From contig CAMKLV010000001.1 in NCBI GenBank assembly GCA_946413695.1, positions 1 to 64,000 of the forward strand: a stretch of DNA of 64,000 bases, read 5' to 3'. Both the position numbers and the translations under genes were made by a program. Source of the DNA: Firm-04 sp946413695 (GTDB lineage: Bacteria; Bacillota; Clostridia; Oscillospirales; Ruminococcaceae). The notes below the pieces were generated by a model. That model made no database searches and was not told the DNA's origin. It saw only the letters and a list, made by a program, of their open reading frames with translations. This document shows, piece by piece, positions 49,722-58,418 of this stretch (position 1 is the first letter of the stretch; each line of letters opens with the position of its first letter).

Positions 49722-51784
49722 ACTGTATCTTCTTTCATTTCATCAGATGCTGCCGCACGTTCATATGCAGCACGGTGGAGGATCTCCTGCGAAATCTGCT
49801 CAGGGCTGCCGCCCTCGGGCAAATGGTAATCGCCGTCAGCCGTGCGGATCCGCGCCTTGACCGGATCATCGAACTGCAGCCGGAATTCATCATAGAGCCG
49901 CTGTTTCAGCGCCGCATCCTTGACCGGCGCACAGATTTCAACGCGCTTGAGCGTATTGCGCGGCATCAGGTCAGCAGAGCCGAGATAAACGCGCATACGA
50001 TCCTGCGTACCAAAGATATATACGCGCCCGTGTTCGAGATATCTGCCGACAATACTGCGCACCTCGATATGCTCCGTCTGACCGGCGACCTGCGGAATCA
50101 GACAGCAGACGCCGCGCACGAGCAGCTCAATCCGGACGCCTGCGCAGGATGCTTCAATCAGCTTTTCCATGATTTTTTTATCGCAGAGACCGTTCATGCG
50201 CAGCCCGATATAAGCAGGCTCGCCGTCTTTTGCATGCTCGATTTCGGCTTCAATCATATCAAGCACAGCAGGCTGCAGACCGTACGGCGCAACGAGCAGT
50301 TCCTGCTGCGGTTCGGGCAGCTGATCCTGTTTCAGCGCTGCAAAGACATTCTCCGCGTCTGCGCCGATCTGCGGATCAGCCGTCATCAGGCAGTAATCTG
50401 TATAGATCGCAGCGGTCTTCTCATTGTAGTTTCCGGTGCCGATCTGCGTAAAGGTCTCGATCTTGCCGCGGTTCTTTCTGTGAATCAGCAGCAGCTTGGA
50501 ATGCACCTTGTAATTCTCCGGTCCGTACAGCACATGAACACCGGCGCGCTCGAGCACCTTCGACCATTCGATATTGCCCTGCTCATCGAATCGCGCACGA
50601 AGCTCCGTCAGTGCAGTGACCTCTTTGCCTCTGCCCGCAGCTTCACAGAGCGCCGCAATCACACGGCTGTCGCGCGCCATGCGGTATAGCGTAATCTGAA
50701 TGCTGATAACCGCCGGATCGTCCGCAGCCTCATCCAGCAGACGCAGAAACGGGCGGATGCTTTCATACGGATAGCTCAGCAGAATATCCTTCTTGCGGAT
50801 CTGCGTGAACATCGCGCGGTTTTCCGCGATCATAGAGGATTTCTGCGGCACCATGCGCGGATACTGCAGCTTCGGGTTCGTTGCAATATTCTTGCACTCA
50901 TAGGCAAAGGAGAGATCAAGCGGCGCTTTTGCATAGAACACCTGCTCCATCGAGATTTCCAGCTTTTTGCAGAGATATTCCAGCGCAGGCTGATGAAACG
51001 TCTCCGAGAGTTCCAGACGGACAATCGGCAGACGGTTGCGCTCTGCGAGCATCAGTTCCATATCTGTGCGAGTGTCTCCGGTTCGCAGTGCGCCGATATC
51101 CTCGGGCGTAATGCTTGCAGAACGCGTCACGCGCAGAATTGTGCGGTCGATCACGCGCGAATTACCGAATACAGTGTGCGCATAGGCGAGGATCACATCC
51201 TCAGCAAGGATAAATCTGCCGCTGTTGCCGAGCCGGATAATCCGCTGACACTGATCCGATACCGGCAGAATGCCCATCCGCACGCCGGATTTCGATTCCA
51301 GCCGCAGAACCACATAAAGCGCGCGGTCGCGCAGGAACGGCACCTGTTTGCCTTTATCAACGATTACCGGCAGCGAAACGGGACGAATCTCACGCTTGAA
51401 CCATTCGCCCAGCAGTGCCTGTTCGGCAGGTGTTGCGGAGTGAATCGTCACACGCTCAAGCCCCTCAGCGCGCAATGCATCCATGATCTCATGGAATGCG
51501 GCGTCTCGTGCAGAGGAAAGTGAACGCACCTGCTCATAGATCGCACGGAGCTGTTCCTTCGGCTTCATTCTGCTGATCGAATCCTTCTTTTTCGGATCCT
51601 CATCCTGTTTGCGCAGCAGATTGCCGACACGCACGCGGAAGAACTCATCCAGATTGCTCTGGAAAATGGCAGTAAAGCACAGCCGTTCCAGCAGGGGATT
51701 GCTCTCGGTCTGTGCCTCCTCCAATACTCTCTGATTGAAACGAAGCCACGAAAGTTCGCGGTTTTCAAAACAGTCTGATTTCAT
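49718..51784 (-). CDS. ppk1: Polyphosphate kinase 1
   Basis: Makes inorganic polyphosphate from ATP. The 688 residues have the N-terminal ENRELSWLRFNQRVLEEA, the catalytic-His region YKVHSKLLLI and the second active-site block VGRYLEHGRVYIFG, with SIQITLYR. All are standard for PPK1. It is the first gene of the ppk-AI-2E pair with its own promoter. No pho genes or exopolyphosphatase are nearby. Confidence 0.96.
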   Translation of the reverse strand: MKSDCFENRELSWLRFNQRVLEEAQTESNPLLERLCFTAIFQSNLDEFFRVRVGNLLRKQDEDPKKKDSISRMKPKEQLRAIYEQVRSLSSARDAAFHEIMDALRAEGLERVTIHSATPAEQALLGEWFKREIRPVSLPVIVDKGKQVPFLRDRALYVVLRLESKSGVRMGILPVSDQCQRIIRLGNSGRFILAEDVILAYAHTVFGNSRVIDRTILRVTRSASITPEDIGALRTGDTRTDMELMLAERNRLPIVRLELSETFHQPALEYLCKKLEISMEQVFYAKAPLDLSFAYECKNIATNPKLQYPRMVPQKSSMIAENRAMFTQIRKKDILLSYPYESIRPFLRLLDEAADDPAVISIQITLYRMARDSRVIAALCEAAGRGKEVTALTELRARFDEQGNIEWSKVLERAGVHVLYGPENYKVHSKLLLIHRKNRGKIETFTQIGTGNYNEKTAAIYTDYCLMTADPQIGADAENVFAALKQDQLPEPQQELLVAPYGLQPAVLDMIEAEIEHAKDGEPAYIGLRMNGLCDKKIMEKLIEASCAGVRIELLVRGVCCLIPQVAGQTEHIEVRSIVGRYLEHGRVYIFGTQDRMRVYLGSADLMPRNTLKRVEICAPVKDAALKQRLYDEFRLQFDDPVKARIRTADGDYHLPEGGSPEQISQEILHRAAYERAAASDEMKEDTV

Positions 51785-51821
51785 AGCATTTACTCCTTTG
51801 CGGAAGTATATAGATATTATA

Positions 51822-51850
51822 ATTATACTCTATTTTGCCGGATTCGTCAA
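51822..51850 (-). promoter_or_regulatory. Promoter of ppk
   Basis: TTGACG (51845-51850) and TATAAT (51822-51827) on the minus strand with a 17-base spacer. Confidence 0.8.
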
Positions 51851-51857
51851 GCCATAA

Positions 51858-51888
51858 AAAGCAGCCCGAGGATCGCTCAGGCTGCTTT
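51858..51888 (-). terminator. Terminator after the anti-sigma gene
   Basis: AAAGCAGCC / GGCTGCTTT stem with further pairing toward the loop, directly after the stop at 51894, with a T-tract on the minus strand. Confidence 0.8.
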
Positions 51889-51893
51889 CTTTG

Positions 51894-52829
51894 TTATTCC
51901 GCTTTTACCCATTCATATGAAGTGAAGGTTTCATTGTTCTCCTGATGTGTAACAGGCGTGACGCGATAAAGCACCTTACCGTTTGCATCAAGTGCCTCTC
52001 CCTCGGTGATGGTATCCCAGTTACTCCGGTCATTCATCTGTTCCTGCATCGTCAAATTCCGGGAAACTGTGCCAAACCCGTTATCGGGAATGATAATCTG
52101 CTTCTCGCCGAATGCCTGCACAACAATCTGCGCGACATTGGGATCCAGTGCGTAAAACATCCAGTAGTTCATGCATTTGCCGCCGTTTTCATAAAGCAGA
52201 GTACCAGGCGACATGATCAGCTTCTCGTCCTTTGAAAAGCCGCCGGAACCGCCGCCGCCGTCCTCCCACATGCCGAGCGTCAGCGGATTTTCACGGCTCA
52301 TGTCACTGCACCAGAATCCGATCTGGTCGGAACCGGGGATATCTGCCGTCACAAACACTTCACGGTTTTTATGATCCGGTGTTGTGATCTGCCCAGTGAA
52401 ATGCAGATCCAGCTTTGAAAAAATGCACACTTCGTCCAGATGATAAACTTCGCGCATCCATTCATCATCTCTCCAGTTGGAGCGGACAAATCGTTTTGCC
52501 TGCGTTTTGGATGAATAACGATTTCCGATATACCAGTTTCCGAGCACCATCACGAGGAAAATGCCCGCAAGCATCAGCAGCGTCGAACGGAGCAGAAGCC
52601 AGAGGCTCTTTTTCCGGACTCTGGTTGCAGTTTCTGCATATTTGGCTGTCGGTTCCGGCAGCGGTTCCTGTATTGATTGTTCAATATTTGTATTCATCTG
52701 TTTCCACTCCTTTGCGCAGTCAGGGCATTCTGCGATATGCGCCTCAACTGCCTTCTGACTTTTTTCGGAGGCGATGCCGTCAATGCAAAGGGGCATCAGG
52801 TCACGGATAATATCGTGATCATATTTCAT
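51894..52829 (-). CDS. Zinc-type anti-sigma factor, membrane-anchored
   Basis: A 311-residue protein. The N-terminal zinc-finger anti-sigma domain has the HIAECPDC motif (His-x3-Cys-x2-Cys, residues 31-38) and binds the partner sigma. One membrane helix lies around residues 77-100. The outer domain (100-311) is unrecognised and carries a GGGGSGGF stretch. It overlaps the sigma gene by 11 bases. It should hold the ECF sigma until an outside signal releases it. Confidence 0.85.
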   Translation of the reverse strand: MKYDHDIIRDLMPLCIDGIASEKSQKAVEAHIAECPDCAKEWKQMNTNIEQSIQEPLPEPTAKYAETATRVRKKSLWLLLRSTLLMLAGIFLVMVLGNWYIGNRYSSKTQAKRFVRSNWRDDEWMREVYHLDEVCIFSKLDLHFTGQITTPDHKNREVFVTADIPGSDQIGFWCSDMSRENPLTLGMWEDGGGGSGGFSKDEKLIMSPGTLLYENGGKCMNYWMFYALDPNVAQIVVQAFGEKQIIIPDNGFGTVSRNLTMQEQMNDRSNWDTITEGEALDANGKVLYRVTPVTHQENNETFTSYEWVKAE

Positions 52830-53319
52830 AGCCGTACCTCTCTTTCATAGTATTCCGCAGCTTCACAACTGTCCGGTTATAGATGACAGCAGCTGTATTC
52901 GGGCGAATCTGCAGCAGTCTCGCGATCTCCGCATAGCTCATCTCAGAGTATAGGCGATACTGCATAACGGAGCGCGCCGGTTCTTCGAGATTCCCAATCA
53001 GACTGCGCAGAATTCCGAGCATTTCAGAATGTTCCAGTTCTTCGCCGGGCGGCTGGGCGACCGGTTCCTCCTGCTTTTCTGCAATGCCGCGCTGCCGCAT
53101 CTCCCTGCGCACATATTTCCCGTATACATTCTTGGCGATTTGAAACAGCCATGTCCGCATGCTGCATTCGCCGCGGAATTTGCCGAAGGAGAGGAACGCC
53201 TGATAGAATGTTTCCTGCGTCAGCTCCTCGGCAGTATGCTGATCACAGCCGGAAAGCCGCATTACAAAGCGAAATACATCCGGCTGAAATGACCGGTATA
53301 TTTCCTCGAAAGCATCCAT
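52819..53319 (-). CDS. ECF-type RNA polymerase sigma factor
   Basis: A 166-residue sigma factor with region 2 (DVFRFVMRLSGCDQHTAEELTQETFYQAF, cited in part) and region 4 (EEPARSVMQYRLYSEMSYAEIARLL). ATG 53319 follows GGAGG by 8 bases; the GTG at 53328 overlaps that site and is rejected. GGAACT on the minus strand at 53371-53376 may be an ECF-type -35, but no matching -10 is clear. Confidence 0.87.
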   Translation of the reverse strand: MDAFEEIYRSFQPDVFRFVMRLSGCDQHTAEELTQETFYQAFLSFGKFRGECSMRTWLFQIAKNVYGKYVRREMRQRGIAEKQEEPVAQPPGEELEHSEMLGILRSLIGNLEEPARSVMQYRLYSEMSYAEIARLLQIRPNTAAVIYNRTVVKLRNTMKERYGYEI

Positions 53320-53390
53320 CAGCGTCACCTCCTTATTCGTTTCTGAATCATGATTCTGTATATTAGTACCAGTTCCGCTGAGAAAATTAC

Positions 53391-53427
53391 AAAAGCAGCG
53401 AAGAAAATTTTTCTCCGCTGCTTTTTT
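53391..53427. terminator. Terminator of the GH130 gene
   Basis: A long stem AAAAGCAGCGAAGAAAA / TTTTTCTCCGCTGCTTTT (one mismatch) with T-tracts on both sides, between the GH130 stop and the ECF sigma promoter region. Confidence 0.85.
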
Positions 53428-53430
53428 TGA

Positions 53431-54420
53431 TTATACCTGAGAATGTGTATCCAGCCACGCGATGACATCATCGACGGTGGTGAAGCAAAGGCTTGTGCAT
53501 GTATCTGCACAGCCATAGTAGATCGCAATGCGTCCGGTCTCAGAATCCACGAGATTTGCGCAGGGGAATGTGACATTCGGCACATCACCGACACACTCGT
53601 AATCCTTCTGCGGACTGATGAGATATTCTCTGCCGCGCTTGAGAACCTTCCACGGCTCATCTTTATCGAGAAGTGCTGCCGAGAAGCTGTAGACATAACC
53701 GTTGCAGGAGGTCAGCACGCCGTGATAGAAGATCAGCCAGCCGCGGTCAGTTTCAATCGGGATCGGACCCGCACCGATTTTGGTGGATTCCCAGCCCATG
53801 CTCGGGCTCATCACATGGCGGTGTTTGCCCCAGAAAGTCATATCCGGAGACTGCGAAATGTAGATATCGCCGAACGGTGTATGACCGCTGTCAGAGGGAC
53901 GGCTCATCATCATGAAGTTGCCACCGATCTTGCGCGGGAACAGAACACCGTTGCGGTTGAACGGCAGGAATGCATTTTCGATCTGATAGAATGTTTTGAA
54001 ATCAAAGGTATAAGCGCAGCCGATGGTCGGTTTCCAGCCATACGCATTGCACCATGTCACATAGAAGCGATCCTCAATCCAGCAGACACGCGGATCGTAA
54101 CCGTACTGGAAATCCTGAATGGTCGGATCGGTCTTGACAAACTCGATGCGCTGCTCGCTGATCTCCCAGTTCAGACCGTCCTTGGAGAAGCCGGCATGCA
54201 GTTCCATGTTGCGCGCTTTATCATCCACGCGAAAGACACCTGCAAAACCGCCCTCAAACGGAACGACTGCACTGTTAAAGATACTGTTGGACATTTCGAG
54301 ATGATCGCGCCGAATCACCGGATTCTGCGCGTAACGCCAGATCACGTCCTTGCAGCCGGCAGGTTTCTCCTGCCACGGCATATTCGGGATCGGCGTTCCG
54401 TTGATAACCTGAACCTTCAT
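53431..54420 (-). CDS. GH130 beta-mannoside phosphorylase
   Basis: A 329-residue cytoplasmic enzyme that splits beta-1,4-mannosides with phosphate to give mannose 1-phosphate. Family motifs are PVIRRDHLEMSNSIFNSAVVPFEGGFAGVFRVDD (cited in part), YGYDPRVCWIEDRFYVTWC with the catalytic Asp region, FPRKIGGNFMMMSRPSD and WESTKIGAGPIPIETDRGWL. The exact substrate (mannobiose, longer mannosides or mannosylglucose) cannot be decided here. ATG 54420 is chosen by homology to the usual MKVQVINGTPIPN start. It works downstream of the exported GH26 mannanase. Confidence 0.92.
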   Translation of the reverse strand: MKVQVINGTPIPNMPWQEKPAGCKDVIWRYAQNPVIRRDHLEMSNSIFNSAVVPFEGGFAGVFRVDDKARNMELHAGFSKDGLNWEISEQRIEFVKTDPTIQDFQYGYDPRVCWIEDRFYVTWCNAYGWKPTIGCAYTFDFKTFYQIENAFLPFNRNGVLFPRKIGGNFMMMSRPSDSGHTPFGDIYISQSPDMTFWGKHRHVMSPSMGWESTKIGAGPIPIETDRGWLIFYHGVLTSCNGYVYSFSAALLDKDEPWKVLKRGREYLISPQKDYECVGDVPNVTFPCANLVDSETGRIAIYYGCADTCTSLCFTTVDDVIAWLDTHSQV

Positions 54421-54443
54421 AAATAAAATCATGCCTTTCTGTT

Positions 54444-54463
54444 CGTGTTTTAAACACGTTTAA
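54444..54463. promoter_or_regulatory. LacI-like operator upstream of GH130
   Basis: CGTGTTT-T-AAACACG (54444-54458) and the overlapping TTAAAC-AC-GTTTAA (54450-54463) lie between the promoter and the GH130 start. A repressor here would block elongation. No LacI regulator gene is in the window. Confidence 0.65.
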
Positions 54464-54474
54464 TCTATGGTGCT

Positions 54475-54503
54475 ATTATAACACAATTTGGCATGAATTT
54501 CAA
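54475..54503 (-). promoter_or_regulatory. Promoter of the GH130 gene
   Basis: TTGAAA (54498-54503) and TATAAT (54475-54480) on the minus strand with a 17-base spacer and TGTGT extended -10. Confidence 0.8.
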
Positions 54504-54507
54504 TAGA

Positions 54508-56127
54508 TTATTGGTATTGTGCCCGAAAATCATTCAGCGATAAAGCAAGTTCCGAGTTGTACAGATTGTACAAATCATTACTTGAATAATAGTCATCACG
54601 GAAAGTTCCGTCCGGATTCATCAGATAATCGCCGTACCAGAGCCCGAAAAATGACCAGACAGAGCGGTCGATCTGCATCATCCCCGGATCGGGAATCGCA
54701 CTGCATTCACTGAGCGCAAGCAGCTTTCTGCCGCCGGTGAGCTTTTTCAGTGCAAGGAACTGTTCATAGCGGCTGCCGTACTGCATCTTCGGCTGGAGAT
54801 AAATATCAACAGAAGCAATATCGTAGGTGCTTTCCGGAACAAGATATGCCGCGCTCTGTCCGTTCCAGATCCAGATGAGGTTATCCAGATGATGATATTC
54901 TGTCATGCGGCAGTAGAGCAGCTGCCAGAGACTTTCATATGCAGCGCTGCCGGATGCGCCCCACCAGTACCAGCCGCCGCCTGCTTCATGCAGCGGGCGC
55001 CAGAGCACCGGAATATCCATATTTTTCAAGGGCTTCAACGCTTCTGCAATGCGGTCAATGTCCTGCAGCAAAAGCTTCGTTTCCTCACGGATCGCACCGG
55101 ATTCTGCAGCAGCGTCAGCATCAGAGAGCGTCGCAAGCTTCTGCATGTCCTTATGCCGCAAAGCTGCCTGCAGATCAAAATCCGTATCCTCTGCGTAGAC
55201 TGAATCTGAGCCGGGTGCATTCCACTGCCACATCAGCCCGACGATACCCTGCATGTAGACATTCCAGTCGATTGCAGCGTCGATCTGCTCGCGGTTATCG
55301 CCGGAGCCGATCAGACTGAACCGGATCGCAGGGAGCTGCCCGGTCTGCTGATAAATCATCTGCAGCTCACGGTCATTTTCATCGGAAACATATTGACCGG
55401 TGATTATTTTCTGCTCCCAGTTATCAAGCAGAAACCGGTAAAGCTGCTTTGCTTCATCAGATGCCTCCGGATTGCACAGCGTATCCCGAACAGAGAAATC
55501 CGTCTGATAGACTGACGCATCATCCGCAAGCTCTATATAGTCAATATCAAGCTTCGTATCAATTGTATCCACCGCGATCTCAGCCTTGCCCTTTTCAAGG
55601 AAGATGCCGTAAAATGTCACCATTGTGAAGTGATCCGGATCATCAATCGTAAACTGCGAGACGATCTCATCATTGACACGCAGCGCATGCGAGCCGTTCT
55701 GAGAAGCCGCAGCGCAGACTGTAATACAATAATGCTGCGTGCGGGGGATAGTCACAGAGCAGGTGAGCGCGGATTCGGTATGTGCAGGCAGCGAACCGAT
55801 GTACCCTTTGCCGGAATAGCCGCTGCGCTTTGTCAATGCTTTCAGTTTCTCCGGCAGCTTTAAGGACTCTGCCTCAATCCGCCGTTTGAAATGTCCCTGA
55901 CTGATCTCGGGGAGATTGAGCTGATAGGAATCGGAATGCAGCTCATCGGCAGCAAGGGAGTCATCCGATGCAGAGCCGGAAAAATAACGATAATAGCTGT
56001 ATTTGCGCTGCTGTGTCTCCGTCGCCTTCGGAAACGGAAGAAACAGAAAGCATATGGATACAACACATACGCAGATAACCAGCAGCAGCGCCCGAAACAC
56101 ACCGTTGAGGTGCGGAAAACGATTCAA
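54508..56127 (-). CDS. GH26 endo-beta-mannanase with CBM35-like domain
   Basis: A 539-residue exported, membrane-anchored enzyme that cuts mannan. An N-terminal membrane helix (about 12-32) is followed by a beta-sandwich domain like CBM35 (about 80-205). The GH26 barrel follows, with acid/base Glu381 in WRPLHEAGGGW and nucleophile Glu474 in LALSECSAIPD. The TTG start overlaps the GH95 stop by 4 bases, and no strong ribosome site is seen, so translation is probably coupled. Together with GH130 it gives a mannan route. Confidence 0.9.
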   Translation of the reverse strand: MNRFPHLNGVFRALLLVICVCVVSICFLFLPFPKATETQQRKYSYYRYFSGSASDDSLAADELHSDSYQLNLPEISQGHFKRRIEAESLKLPEKLKALTKRSGYSGKGYIGSLPAHTESALTCSVTIPRTQHYCITVCAAASQNGSHALRVNDEIVSQFTIDDPDHFTMVTFYGIFLEKGKAEIAVDTIDTKLDIDYIELADDASVYQTDFSVRDTLCNPEASDEAKQLYRFLLDNWEQKIITGQYVSDENDRELQMIYQQTGQLPAIRFSLIGSGDNREQIDAAIDWNVYMQGIVGLMWQWNAPGSDSVYAEDTDFDLQAALRHKDMQKLATLSDADAAAESGAIREETKLLLQDIDRIAEALKPLKNMDIPVLWRPLHEAGGGWYWWGASGSAAYESLWQLLYCRMTEYHHLDNLIWIWNGQSAAYLVPESTYDIASVDIYLQPKMQYGSRYEQFLALKKLTGGRKLLALSECSAIPDPGMMQIDRSVWSFFGLWYGDYLMNPDGTFRDDYYSSNDLYNLYNSELALSLNDFRAQYQ

Positions 56128-58418
56128 ACTGCAGTCAGATGATAAACACCTGCCGGAACGGTCTCAAATGCCAAGAAGCCTTCCGCCTCCTTTCTGATGT
56201 GTTCGGTTTCAATCAGCCGCAGTCTGCACTGCGGCGGGTAATACAATCTGCAGACGCCGCCGTGATTGGATGCAACTGTCACCTGCAAAAGGTTGTAATC
56301 CTTCCATTCAGCGGAAATCTCGAATCCGCCGTATCCGCACAGACCGCGGAAACTGCCTGTATGCCACGCATCCGGAAGTGCCGGCAGAAGGGTCAAGCCG
56401 TCAGAATCCGATTGTAGCAGCGTCTCTGCAATTGCAGCTGTTCCGCCGAAATTGCCATCAATCTGAAACGGCGGATGCATGTCAAAGAGATTCGGATTTG
56501 TAGAATCAATCATCAGCTTGCAAAGTGCAGCATAACAGTTTTCACCGTCCTGCAGACGGGCATAGAAATTAGCAATCCAAGCACAGCTCCATCCGGTATG
56601 ACCGCCGCCGTGCGTCAGTCGCCGCCGAAGTGTCGCAGCAGCTGCTTTTGCAAGCTCCGGCGTTCTGCGGACAGATATCGCATGCGCAGGATGCAGTGCA
56701 AAAAGCTGTGAGATATGCCGGTGACCGGGTTCCGGTTCATCGTAATCGACAGCCCATTCCATGATCTGCCCGTGCTGCCCGATCTGCGGTTTCGGCAGCT
56801 TCTTCAGCTGAGCACACAGCAGGGGAGTCAGCTCCGAATGCGCGCCGAGAATTGCATCCGCTTCGATCATATCCTGATAAAGCGCCGTGATAATCTGCGT
56901 ATCCATTGTCGGTCCTGCACACAGAGAACCGGTTTCTCCGTTCGGCAAACGATAACTGTTCTCCGGCGAAACGCTCGGGCAGGTCACCAACTGACCGTTT
57001 TCGTTTTCGGTCAGATACTGTGAACAGAACCGCGCCGCCTCCGTCAGGATATCGAAATGTGCCGCGAGAAAATCCCGATCCAGCGTAAACCGATAGTGCT
57101 CCATGATGTGCAGCGCAAGCCATGCACCGCCGAACGGCCAGATTGTCGCCGGCATCCAGAGATCCTGTGGTGCCGTATCACCCCAGAGATCCGTATTATG
57201 GTGACAGCAAAAGCCTTCCAGCCCGTACATCTCGCGTGCCGTGCGTCTGCCGCTTTTCATGACTTTGCGCAGCAGCGAAAACAGCGGCAGATGACAATCA
57301 GACAGATTGCAGCTTTCCGCACACCAGTAATTCATTTCGGTGTTGATGTTGATTGTGAACCGTGAACCCCATGCAGGCCACATGTCAACATTCCAGATGC
57401 CCTGCAGGTTCAGCGGAAGAGAACCTAAACGGCTGCCCGCAATCATCAGGTATCTGCCAAAAGAGAAATAAAGCGACAGCAGCGCATTGCATGCATCCTG
57501 ATGATGCTCCTTTGCAGATTCCAGAAGTCGATCTGTCGGGAACTGCGCACAAAGGGAAGCATCCGGAAGTGTTACGGATGCACGCTGATACAGCGCACAA
57601 TAATCGGAAAGATGCGCCTGCAAAAGAGCCGGATAGGGGAGCGCAAGCGCTGCAAGACAGTCCGCATCGCAGAGTGCCTGCAAATCCGCATCCGGATGAT
57701 AATAGCTTGTCTGCATACTGCAAACAATTATGAGAGATGTTACCTGTTCCGCAACTATCGTATTGCCGCGGCGGAAAACCGAACCGTCCGGCGCAGATAC
57801 GCGGCAGACCGAACAAAACCGGATTCCGTTTACGCCGCCGGAACAACCGTCAAATATCAGCGCAGCACCCTCAGGGGACTGCAAGACGCAATTGCGGTCA
57901 AAATCATCATCTCTGCCGTTCATCGAAAGAACCGCAGCAAAGGGAACTTCACCGTTCAGACGCAGCACAATGCATCCCGCCGGTGCAGAAGCAAATGCCT
58001 CGCGCTGAAATGCAAATCCGCCCTTCCGGAACGATACACGGCAAACCGCTGCATCCAGATCAAGCTCGCGCCGGTACGCAGTCAGATCGCCCTCCGGCAG
58101 GGTAAGCTGTATCCGAAGATCGCCGAGCGGGGTATAGTGCCGCATATCCGGCGGACAGCCCTGCATTTTCTGAAACGCAATCTGTTCCGCTTCTGATGTA
58201 CGCCCCGCAAACAGCAGCTGCCGAACCTCAGCAAAACCTTCCTTTGCATCCGGATTGACACGGCTGCGCGGGCCGCCTGACCAAAGCGAATCCTCATTCA
58301 TGCGGAGAAGCTCCTGCTCCGGATCGCCGTATAGCATCGCGCCGAACCGGCCGGCACCGATCGGGAGCGCCTCCTCAAATCGGGATGCAGGCTGTTCATA
58401 CCAGAGCGTGGGCATCAT
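56124..58418 (-). CDS. GH95 family glycosidase (alpha-L-fucosidase or galactosidase)
   Basis: A 764-residue cytoplasmic-looking enzyme without a signal peptide. GH95 features are YEQPASRFEEALPIGAGRFGAMLYG, LWSGGPRS, NLQGIWN, NINTEMNYWCAESCNLSDCHLPLF (cited in part), HHNTDLWGD and GHRHISQLFALHP, with the terminal DGNFGGTAAIAE. It removes alpha-linked L-fucose or L-galactose; acetylated or substituted mannan side groups could supply these. Its start overlaps the stop of ctpA, so it is translationally tied to the division operon. Confidence 0.93.
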   Translation of the reverse strand: MMPTLWYEQPASRFEEALPIGAGRFGAMLYGDPEQELLRMNEDSLWSGGPRSRVNPDAKEGFAEVRQLLFAGRTSEAEQIAFQKMQGCPPDMRHYTPLGDLRIQLTLPEGDLTAYRRELDLDAAVCRVSFRKGGFAFQREAFASAPAGCIVLRLNGEVPFAAVLSMNGRDDDFDRNCVLQSPEGAALIFDGCSGGVNGIRFCSVCRVSAPDGSVFRRGNTIVAEQVTSLIIVCSMQTSYYHPDADLQALCDADCLAALALPYPALLQAHLSDYCALYQRASVTLPDASLCAQFPTDRLLESAKEHHQDACNALLSLYFSFGRYLMIAGSRLGSLPLNLQGIWNVDMWPAWGSRFTININTEMNYWCAESCNLSDCHLPLFSLLRKVMKSGRRTAREMYGLEGFCCHHNTDLWGDTAPQDLWMPATIWPFGGAWLALHIMEHYRFTLDRDFLAAHFDILTEAARFCSQYLTENENGQLVTCPSVSPENSYRLPNGETGSLCAGPTMDTQIITALYQDMIEADAILGAHSELTPLLCAQLKKLPKPQIGQHGQIMEWAVDYDEPEPGHRHISQLFALHPAHAISVRRTPELAKAAAATLRRRLTHGGGHTGWSCAWIANFYARLQDGENCYAALCKLMIDSTNPNLFDMHPPFQIDGNFGGTAAIAETLLQSDSDGLTLLPALPDAWHTGSFRGLCGYGGFEISAEWKDYNLLQVTVASNHGGVCRLYYPPQCRLRLIETEHIRKEAEGFLAFETVPAGVYHLTAV

